Part shown: positions 57,311-64,000 of the stretch, piece after piece
Position numbering within the stretch: position 1 is the first letter of the stretch
Layout: the number at the start of each line of letters is the position of its first letter
NCBI RefSeq assembly: GCF_018614585.1
Contig: NZ_JAGGOI010000007.1
Coordinates: 285,291-349,290, forward strand
Reading direction: 5' to 3'
Length of the DNA stretch: 64,000 nt
From: Streptomyces sp. ISL-1
GTDB taxonomy: Bacteria > Actinomycetota > Actinomycetes > Streptomycetales > Streptomycetaceae
Notes under the pieces: model-generated
What the model was told of the DNA's origin: nothing
Databases searched by the model: none
Seen by the model: the letters and a program-made list of their open reading frames with translations, nothing else
Translations under genes and position numbers: made by a program

Positions 57311-59260
57311 GTGACGAAACAGCTGGTGGTGAACGGTCCGGGGGAGGCGTGGGCCTCGGCGGTCGACGGACATCTGCGGTGGATCCACAACCTGCTCGGC
57401 AGTCTTCGCCTCCCCGCGGAACGTCGGGACATGTTGCGTTCCCGTCTCCGCGCGGTCCAGGCACGCGCTGCGGACCCGGAGCTGCGGGTCGCGGTGTTCG
57501 GGGAGGCATCCAGCGGCAAGAGCACGCTGCTCAACGCCTTCCTGCGACGCCGCTTGCTGCCCTCCTCCGCCCTGGTGACCACGCGCACCACCACAGTGCT
57601 GCGGTACCGGGACGGCGCTGAGGGCCTACGGGTCCGCACGCCTGACGGCGTCGTGCTGACATGGCCGTCCACGGCGTTCGCCCACTGGGCGGGGGAGCGG
57701 TACGAGTCCGGGCCGACCGGTCTGGAGTATGCGCTGGAGCGGGTGCTGACCACCCAATTGTCCGAACAGATCCGAGGTCTGGAGGTGTTGTCGCCCGTCC
57801 GGCTGCTCGGTGACGGCACTACGGTGCTCGACACGCCAGGGTTCAGCGTGAGTGACAGCGGGCATCGGGAGCTGGCTGTGGCCGCCGCGCGGCAGGCGGA
57901 CCTCGCGCTCGTGGTGGTGCCGGCCGTCGCCGCGATGTCGATGACGCTGGTGGACTTTCTCACCGGTCCGCTGGGGGACCACCACGATAGGTGCGCCTTC
58001 GTGCTCACCAAGGTCGACCTGCTCGATGACGACGAACGATCCGAGGTCGTCGAGGTCGTCGGGAACCGGCTGAAGGAACTGGGGATCAGTGATCCGGTGC
58101 TGTTGCCCTGCGCCCCGGGGGAGGCTCTGAAGGAGATCACCAAGCCCGGCGCCCGCAGGCCCGGCGCGTCCGAGTACCTTCCCCGGTTCCGCGCGATCGA
58201 GGCTCGCATCGCGCGGCTGGCAACCGAGCGACGGCAGTCCGCAATCGCAGCCACGGTGCTCGGCTTGCTCTCCCAACTGCTCTCTGCCGTGGCGGAATCC
58301 GCGGAGACCCAGCGGGCCGCACTCAGTCGCACGGAGCGCGGACTGGCCGCCCTGTCTCTGCCGGACTTCCCGGCCTTCTTGAACGCCTGGGCCCAGCGCA
58401 CACTGGACGGGGCTGGGAACGAGCTGAATCACGCTGCCTTCACCAGCATTCCGGTGGCTTCCCGGGCGGAGCTGGACACGAAAGTGGTCGCCGCCGTGGC
58501 CGGAGACAAGATCAACAAAATGGTCGAGGCGACCGGAAATGTCTCCCGCATCGTGCGACTCCACTTACGGAGAGAGGCCGAGCGGGCCGTGCGGGCCTCA
58601 GCGGATCGGGCCGGTGAGCTGCTGACATCCGGAGCCGAGGAGCTGGCGCGCGACTTCGCCACCCAGTACAGCGCCCTGGCGGTGCTGGTCGGTGAGGTCT
58701 GGGCTCCGCCCGCCGCGGCCACGGTGGCGGCGACCGACCTGCCCGCCCCGGACCTGTCCGGCCTCGACCACACCCTGACCGAGATCGGCGCCCGGCTGAC
58801 CGCCAGCGACAACTGGCGCACCGGCGGTGGAGCGATGGCCGGAGCCCTGGCCGGCAGCTTGATCGCCCCCGGCATCGGCACCGTCATCGGCGGGGCGCTC
58901 GGCGCGTTCATCGGCAAGCGAAGCCCCGACGCGGCCCGCGCACAGTTTCTGGAGCGGGCACGCCCGATCATTGCCGCCGCGTACGACGAAGTCGGCACCC
59001 TCATCTCCGAGTCCCTGCCGCGCGTCCGCGGAGGCGTCAGCGACAGCGTCGCCGCCCTGTGCGCGCAGTACGAAGACGAGTGGGGTGACGAGATCGCCCG
59101 TCTCGCCGCCGCGAACGACCGGCAGCGCGCCGAACTGGCCGCCGGGATCGCCGCCGCGGAGGAGGCCGCGACCGCCGCCCGACACCGTCGCGAGAGGGTC
59201 GCGGCGCTCCGCAGCGAGACCACGGCCACCCGTACCGTCCCTGACCTTGAGGAGCAGTGA
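57311..59260 (+). CDS. dynamin-like GTPase 1
   Basis: A 649-residue protein. P-loop GEASSGKST (64-72), switch Thr region TTRTTTVLR, G3 LDTPGF (about 174) and G4 TKVD (233-236) form a full GTPase of the bacterial dynamin type. A long helical stalk follows, with a glycine-rich hydrophobic stretch GALAGSLIAPGIGTVIGGAL (about 510-530) likely to insert in membrane, and a C-terminal coiled coil. GTG 57311 chosen: a 37-codon upstream extension is Arg-rich. The next gene starts 3 bp after its stop. Confidence 0.85.
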   Translation: MTKQLVVNGPGEAWASAVDGHLRWIHNLLGSLRLPAERRDMLRSRLRAVQARAADPELRVAVFGEASSGKSTLLNAFLRRRLLPSSALVTTRTTTVLRYRDGAEGLRVRTPDGVVLTWPSTAFAHWAGERYESGPTGLEYALERVLTTQLSEQIRGLEVLSPVRLLGDGTTVLDTPGFSVSDSGHRELAVAAARQADLALVVVPAVAAMSMTLVDFLTGPLGDHHDRCAFVLTKVDLLDDDERSEVVEVVGNRLKELGISDPVLLPCAPGEALKEITKPGARRPGASEYLPRFRAIEARIARLATERRQSAIAATVLGLLSQLLSAVAESAETQRAALSRTERGLAALSLPDFPAFLNAWAQRTLDGAGNELNHAAFTSIPVASRAELDTKVVAAVAGDKINKMVEATGNVSRIVRLHLRREAERAVRASADRAGELLTSGAEELARDFATQYSALAVLVGEVWAPPAAATVAATDLPAPDLSGLDHTLTEIGARLTASDNWRTGGGAMAGALAGSLIAPGIGTVIGGALGAFIGKRSPDAARAQFLERARPIIAAAYDEVGTLISESLPRVRGGVSDSVAALCAQYEDEWGDEIARLAAANDRQRAELAAGIAAAEEAATAARHRRERVAALRSETTATRTVPDLEEQ

Positions 59261-59263
59261 CCC

Positions 59264-61063
59264 ATGGACAACGGTTCCCCGCCCACCGCCATCGGCCAGG
59301 CCGCCGACGTCGCCGATGTCAGCGGCGCGGCCCCCGGTTGGCTCCGGGAGGCCCGCCAACTGGCCGACGAGTACCGCCTCGACCGGATCGTCGCTGCCCT
59401 GGACGCCCTGGCCGCCGAACGCGGCAGGCACGCCTTCCGGGTCGCACTCGTAGGCGAGTTCAACCGAGGAAAGTCCACCCTGGTCAACCGGCTGATCCGC
59501 CGCGATCTGCTCCCCACAGGACCGTGCCCGGTCACTCGTGCTCCGGTGACAGTCCGGGCGGCGCCGGAGGAGTCGGTGCGACTCACCTGGCCGGACGGGC
59601 ATCGTGAAGTGCGCAGCCTCGCCGACGGCGATCCGTGGGCGGGACTCACCGGCACCCCGCCCTCCCCGATGCCTCAGGAAGGGACGTACGACGCCCCCGC
59701 GCCCACCGAGCCCGCAGTCGTCGCCGCCGTGGCCGACGCGTGGCTGACGGAGCTCGGCATCGAGCTGGTGGACCTGCCGGGAGTCAACTCCGGCAGCGAG
59801 GAGCAACTGGAGCAGGTACGCCGCACCGCAGTCGCCAGCGACGCCGTCCTGTTCGTCGTCTCCGCCGTCTCTCCCATGAGCAGTACCGAACACCGCCTCC
59901 TCCAGGAGGAGGTGCTGTGCCGCCATGTCCCGTTCGTCGCCGTCGTGGTGACCATGCTGGACCTGGTCGACGCCGACGACCAGGAGGAGACCGTACGGCA
60001 CCTCGGACAGCGGCTGGCCGACCTGCCCGGCCCTCTCCCCGTACTTCCCGCCCCGGTGCCACGTGGCGGAGAGCCGGAACTGGCGGCCGTGCGCGCACTC
60101 GTCGAAGAGTTCGCTCGGGGCAGCGGACGGGCCCTGTGGCGGGACCGGCGCATCGCCGCCCAGGTGGCCGACCACTGCGAAGCGGTGACCGGCATTGCCG
60201 ACGAGGCCATCGCGGCCGGTCGGCTGTCCCGGACCGAGGTCGACGAGCGGGCCAAGCAGGCACAGGTACTGCTGGACAAGGAGTCGCAGCAGTGGGAGCA
60301 ACTCCACCTCGACCTGACGAGCCGCCAACTCGCTCTCGCCGACCGACTGCGCACGCAGATCCACAAGGAACGCGATGGTCTCATCGAGAGGCTGCGCTGG
60401 GAACTGGAACGGACCCAGGACCCGGGTGGCTGGTGGAAACGGGACCTGCCGGTCCGGCTGCGGCACGAACTGTCGCTGCTCGCGCAGCGGTCCGAGCGGA
60501 CCGTCCTGCCCGGCCTCACCGCCGACGTCGAATGGCTCGACGCCGAGGTCGCCGTGCGGCTGCCCGGGGCGTCCCCGAGTCACGTACCGGCCGGGCTTGG
60601 AGTGGCTGTGGAACCGCAGTTCTCCGGCGAGATCTCAGATCTGTCCAGGATTCGGCTGGCCACCCGGCTCGGCGCTCAGGGTGGCGCCATCGTCGGCTAC
60701 CTGATCGCCTTCGCCCGTACGGCCTCGACGCGGATGATCTACGGCGCCGCGTTCAGCCTGATAGGCGGCCTGCTGGCCGAGGGGGCCGTAAGGTCCGCCA
60801 CCGAACAGCAGCGCCGTGAGGTCGACACCGCCCTCGTCCGCGTGGTCGACGACAGCACCACGGCCTTCCTGCGGCAGGCGGTCGACCTGCTCTCCGAGAT
60901 CTACGCCGAGGTCTTCGACCAACTGCGGCAGTCCCGCCTGGTGTGGCACGACGCCAGGCGGGCCGCCCTCGAATCCCCGGCCGGGCCGGGCGCGGACTGG
61001 CAGGCCCTGGCCCGCTCCGCGGCGGCCTTGGCTGCCCGTATCCGGGCCGAACTTCAGAACTGA
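59264..61063 (+). CDS. dynamin-like GTPase 2
   Basis: A 599-residue protein. P-loop GEFNRGKST (64-72), G3 DLPG (170-173). The G4 site reads TMLD (230-233), with Met in place of the usual Lys of N/TKxD. Helical middle (about 300-400), hydrophobic region IVGYLIAFARTASTRMIYGA with GGLLAEG (about 474-507) and a C-terminal helical bundle. ATG 3 nt after the stop of GTPase 1, GAGGAG in the end of that gene. Likely forms hetero-oligomers with its neighbours. Confidence 0.85.
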   Translation: MDNGSPPTAIGQAADVADVSGAAPGWLREARQLADEYRLDRIVAALDALAAERGRHAFRVALVGEFNRGKSTLVNRLIRRDLLPTGPCPVTRAPVTVRAAPEESVRLTWPDGHREVRSLADGDPWAGLTGTPPSPMPQEGTYDAPAPTEPAVVAAVADAWLTELGIELVDLPGVNSGSEEQLEQVRRTAVASDAVLFVVSAVSPMSSTEHRLLQEEVLCRHVPFVAVVVTMLDLVDADDQEETVRHLGQRLADLPGPLPVLPAPVPRGGEPELAAVRALVEEFARGSGRALWRDRRIAAQVADHCEAVTGIADEAIAAGRLSRTEVDERAKQAQVLLDKESQQWEQLHLDLTSRQLALADRLRTQIHKERDGLIERLRWELERTQDPGGWWKRDLPVRLRHELSLLAQRSERTVLPGLTADVEWLDAEVAVRLPGASPSHVPAGLGVAVEPQFSGEISDLSRIRLATRLGAQGGAIVGYLIAFARTASTRMIYGAAFSLIGGLLAEGAVRSATEQQRREVDTALVRVVDDSTTAFLRQAVDLLSEIYAEVFDQLRQSRLVWHDARRAALESPAGPGADWQALARSAAALAARIRAELQN

Positions 61064-61078
61064 AGGAGAGTGACGACC

Positions 61079-63043
61079 ATGACCACCACGGAAGTGGCAG
61101 CAGGCTACGGGGCCGCGGACGCCCAGCGCCTGCGGCTGATGGCGATCTGCCGGCAACTCGGGCACATCGCCGGGCAGATCGGCAACAGCGGGGCGCAGGG
61201 CGTAGTGACCGCGCTGCTCGATCGGATGGACAGCGACGCCTTCCACGTGATGGTGGTCGGCGACTTCAACCGCGGCAAGTCCACCTTCGTCAACGCTCTC
61301 CTGGGCGCCAAGGTACTGCCGGTCAAGGCAACGCCCGCCACCGCCGTCATCACCGAGGTCAGGTTCGGCGAATCGCCGGCCGCCCGGCTGTGGCGGGAAG
61401 GCAGTGCGGAACCCGAGATCGTCCACACCGACGAGCTCACCGCCCTTATCACCGTCAACAGCAAGGAACCCGACCAGCGCAATCCGTTCGTCATGGCCGA
61501 GGTCACCTGGCCCCTGGAACTGTGCCGCCACAACGTCGTACTGGTCGACTCACCCGGCCTCAACGACGACGTCAACCGCGACCAGATCACTTTCGCCCAG
61601 CTGCTCAAGGCCGACGCGGTGATCTTCCTCCAGCACGCCATCGCCCCCATGAGCATCAGCGAGTCGGATTTTCTCAGGGACTACCTGGACGCACACGACC
61701 CCTTCTTCGTCTTCACCTACTTCGATGCCATCGAGGAAGCCGAACGGGACGACGTCGTCGCCGGGGCACGACAGCGCATCATCGGCCTGCGAGGCGACGA
61801 CAGGGACGAGAGCCGCTTCTTCTTCGTCGACGCCAAGAGCGCCCTGCGCGCCCGGGTCGCCGACGACGCCGGCCGCTACGCGGACTCCGGCGTGGCCGAC
61901 CTGGAACAGGCCCTGGAGCGGTATCTGGTGACCGACCGCCACAAGGTCAAAATCCTCGCTCCGGCCCGTGCCCTGCGCGGCCTCGCCCGCGAGCTCGACC
62001 GCAACATCCCCCACGAACTCGAACTGGTCAACATGGATGCCGCCGACCTCGAACGATGCTGGGAAGCGGCCCAACAGCCGCTGCGCGAACTGGAGGCACA
62101 GGCCCGGCAGATCTCGCTGGACATTCAGAACCAGACCCGAATCCTCCAGGACAGGGTGGAGACCCTGCTCGGCGGCTACCTGGCGTCCGTGTCGGACGAG
62201 GCCCCGGCGATCGCGGCGGAGGTCCCCCTGACGACCAAGCTCACCCTGAACCCCTTGCAGGGGAACGTGGCGAAACGGGCTGAACAGGTCACACAGGAGA
62301 TCGCTGCCGGCACGGCGAGGGCCGTCGAGGAGAAAGTGGCCGAGTGGGTGACCGGTTCGCTGGAGCCGGTGATCCTGCAGGACCTGGAGAAGCTCGCCGA
62401 GCGGATGAACGCCCAGCTGGATTCCTTCGAGGCCCATCTCGACGAACTGCGGATCAGCCTCACCGGGGTACGGGACGCGGGGCGTGCGGGGGAGCGCCAG
62501 GAGGAACAGCCGATCACGCGATTCCTGTCGGGGGCGGCCGGACTCCTCCTCGGCGGTGTGGCGGGCGGCGTGGTCGGCGCCCGGTTCGGGGCCAAGGAGG
62601 CGCTACGGACCGTTCCGATCACTCTGGCGATGTACTGCGTCTGGATGCTCACTCCGTTCGGGGTCCCGACCCTGATCCTCGCCGCGGTCGTCCACGCATG
62701 CATCAAGAGCCGGCAGGCCGGCGGCAGGCTGGAGACCAAGATGCGGGAGGCGGTCGGCAGCGAGATGGCCACCCAGATCAGGCTGGCCGCGCCCAAAAGG
62801 GCCCGTGAGGCGGCCCAGGCGTTCGCCGCCGCCAACATGGAACCGATCACCCGCGAGGTGACCGAGGGACTCACCTCCCGGATCAGGGAGCTGACCCGGA
62901 GCGTGGAGTCGGCGCAGGAGGTCCGTCGGCAGGGCGAGTCGCGGGTCGAGGAGCGCCGCGCCGAGCTCAAGCAGCTGGAAGCGCTGCTCCGCGGGGCCGG
63001 TGACGACCTCGGCGATCTCGTCGAAGAACTCCAGCGGCTCTGA
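61079..63043 (+). CDS. dynamin-like GTPase 3
   Basis: A 654-residue protein. P-loop GDFNRGKST (61-69), Thr-rich switch KATPATAVITEV, G3 DSPG (157-160), G4-position TYFD (213-216), again lacking the Lys. A membrane hairpin lies at about 481-541 (AAGLLLGGVAGGVVGARFGA; ITLAMYCVWMLTPFGVPTLI), flanked by coiled-coil stalk helices (RRQGESRVEERRAELKQLE). ATG 61079 has AAGGAG 10 nt upstream; the GTG at 61070 sits too close to it. Its stop overlaps the next ATG by 1 nt. Confidence 0.85.
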   Translation: MTTTEVAAGYGAADAQRLRLMAICRQLGHIAGQIGNSGAQGVVTALLDRMDSDAFHVMVVGDFNRGKSTFVNALLGAKVLPVKATPATAVITEVRFGESPAARLWREGSAEPEIVHTDELTALITVNSKEPDQRNPFVMAEVTWPLELCRHNVVLVDSPGLNDDVNRDQITFAQLLKADAVIFLQHAIAPMSISESDFLRDYLDAHDPFFVFTYFDAIEEAERDDVVAGARQRIIGLRGDDRDESRFFFVDAKSALRARVADDAGRYADSGVADLEQALERYLVTDRHKVKILAPARALRGLARELDRNIPHELELVNMDAADLERCWEAAQQPLRELEAQARQISLDIQNQTRILQDRVETLLGGYLASVSDEAPAIAAEVPLTTKLTLNPLQGNVAKRAEQVTQEIAAGTARAVEEKVAEWVTGSLEPVILQDLEKLAERMNAQLDSFEAHLDELRISLTGVRDAGRAGERQEEQPITRFLSGAAGLLLGGVAGGVVGARFGAKEALRTVPITLAMYCVWMLTPFGVPTLILAAVVHACIKSRQAGGRLETKMREAVGSEMATQIRLAAPKRAREAAQAFAAANMEPITREVTEGLTSRIRELTRSVESAQEVRRQGESRVEERRAELKQLEALLRGAGDDLGDLVEELQRL

Positions 63044-64000
63044 TGGCCCGCTATCGCAGGCGCCTGTGCATGGCCGTGGACCTGCGCCAGTACAGCCGTC
63101 ACACCTACACCGAGCAGGCCGACGCACAAGCCCGCCTCCGCCTCGTCGTCGAGCACGCCCTGCGCCGGGCCCGCGTCCTGAGGGTTCGTACGCAGCAGCA
63201 ACTGCAGGGCGACGGACGGCTGGTCGTCTTTCCGGCCCGTACTGACGCTGTACGGGCGGTCCCGGAGCTCATACTCGGGCTGCGGGACGGCCTGTACGAG
63301 GCGAACCGGGCGCCCGGTGCTTTCGGCCGGATCAGGATGCGGGCCGCGCTCGGGCAGGGGCCCATCTCCCGGGCCGACAGCGGCTACCTGGGCGACTGTG
63401 TGGTGCTGGTCAGCCGCCTCGTGGACTCCGACGGGGTACGGGACGCGCTGGAGCGCAACGAGAACAGCGACCTTGCCCTGGCCGTGCCGAACGACCTCTA
63501 CCGGGACGTGATCCTTCAGCAGGCGCACGGGCTGCCCGCCTCGGACTTCCGGCATATCGACGTGGTCACGGAGAAGAAGGAGTTCGCCGCAGACGCGTGG
63601 CTGCACGTGCCGAGGTCGGCGCCGGCCAGGGATCCGAGCCAGGAACCAGTGATCTGGGGGTACTCCCCGGGGCGCACGGCCATGCGGGAGTACGTCGTCC
63701 CAGCGCTTGCGGCCGCGCATCTCGCGGCCACGGTGGCCTCGCACAGCCAGACGCTGCGGGAGTGGGCGCTGCCGGATTCCGGCAGGGATACGGGTTGCGG
63801 GGACGGGGACTTTGACGGCCCGGCCCCGGCGGCACTGCACGACGCCGACCACGCGGATCGGCATCAGGTGGACACGCATCACCCGGACCCGTACCACCCG
63901 GACCCCCATCACTCCGGTCCGCATCACCACAACGCCCAGCCGGATCACCATCATCCGGATCCGCATCACCATGATTCCGGCCACCACGATCCGGGCCACC
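63043..64000 (+). CDS. class III nucleotide cyclase-like protein with His-rich tail (3' end outside window)
   Basis: An ATG inside the TGATG junction opens a frame running to the window end (319 codons, no stop). Residues 8-190 look like a class III cyclase homology domain: AVDLRQYS with Asp13, hairpin QGDGRLVVFP with Asp57 (both metal-Asp positions kept), RIRMRAALGQG, GYLGDCVVLVSRLVDSD. The catalytic Asn position appears to be Val. From about residue 265 there are 20 His in about 54 residues (DPHHPDP-like repeats). It is translationally coupled to the dynamin genes. Confidence 0.7.
   Translation, partial: MARYRRRLCMAVDLRQYSRHTYTEQADAQARLRLVVEHALRRARVLRVRTQQQLQGDGRLVVFPARTDAVRAVPELILGLRDGLYEANRAPGAFGRIRMRAALGQGPISRADSGYLGDCVVLVSRLVDSDGVRDALERNENSDLALAVPNDLYRDVILQQAHGLPASDFRHIDVVTEKKEFAADAWLHVPRSAPARDPSQEPVIWGYSPGRTAMREYVVPALAAAHLAATVASHSQTLREWALPDSGRDTGCGDGDFDGPAPAALHDADHADRHQVDTHHPDPYHPDPHHSGPHHHNAQPDHHHPDPHHHDSGHHDPGH

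Noticed and set aside
56742..57509. A 255-codon minus-strand frame in the gap before the dynamin operon
   Set aside because: Arg/Pro/Ser-rich, no recognisable fold, overlaps the 5' end of the dynamin gene and translates the 9-bp repeat as SAESAESAE.
58598..60583. A 661-codon minus-strand frame opposite the dynamin genes
   Set aside because: Antisense to two P-loop proteins; sequence is Gly/Arg/Gln-rich and matches nothing.
62176..63999. A 607-codon minus-strand frame through GTPase 3 and the cyclase-like gene
   Set aside because: The plus strand has coherent domains, ribosome sites and coupled starts; this frame begins with Met/Arg/Val repeats from the antisense of the His-rich tail.

Overview
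The window reads as chromosomal DNA of a Streptomyces species. It is very GC-rich with strong third-position G/C bias. It carries a complete whiE-type spore-pigment type II polyketide cluster, a SAV2148-type HEPN protein, a sugar ABC transporter with no ATPase of its own, and a SpoIIE-phosphatase/RsbW-like fusion. All these assignments come from reading the translations; no database search was run.

Left part (1-23 kb): the 3' end of a GH1 beta-glucosidase, a tandem-GNAT protein and a DUF1707-FHA protein; then treY and glgX (trehalose/glycogen metabolism) on the minus strand; a HEPN protein and a DEDDh exonuclease; a small minus-strand group that looks WXG100/ESX-like; an APH-fold kinase; a three-gene sugar ABC operon; a truncated OleD-type glycosyltransferase remnant; an MMPL transporter; a secreted subtilase; a DUF1697 protein; an aldo/keto reductase; and a pair of small coupled genes.

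Sulfur block (22.6-32.3 kb, all minus strand): a 27-residue leader peptide ending Cys-Pro-Val-Cys, then sulfite reductase, a 59-residue zinc-ribbon protein, cysH, cysC, cysD, cysN, a sulfonate-type ABC transporter (binding protein, ATPase, permease) and a sirohydrochlorin chelatase. Several of these genes overlap by 4 nt (ATGA). Together they take up organosulfur compounds, activate and reduce sulfate, reduce sulfite, and supply the iron-inserting step for the siroheme cofactor. Two dyads lie just upstream of the leader peptide.

Middle (32-47 kb): a GNAT, a GAF-domain regulator, an AidB-type acyl-CoA dehydrogenase with a stem-loop inserted in its reading frame, a YihY/BrkB membrane protein, an AraC-type regulator, a VOC protein, a two-component system whose response regulator has a His-rich repeat tail, a binding-protein-like gene without a signal peptide, a cobalamin riboswitch driving cbtB-cbtA, a histidine-phosphatase-fold protein without catalytic histidines, and a large multidomain sensor phosphatase.

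Right part (47-64 kb): the spore-pigment cluster (divergent FAD hydroxylase; then SchA/CurD-type oxygenase, cupin, KS-alpha, KS-beta, ACP and two cyclases) with an O-methyltransferase and a secreted beta-helix protein beside it. After a 787-bp stretch without a supported gene comes the most unusual locus: three consecutive dynamin-like GTPases followed by a class III cyclase-like protein with a very His-rich tail that runs off the window end. I regard this four-gene operon as the best candidate for an undescribed system, possibly membrane-remodelling or conflict-related.
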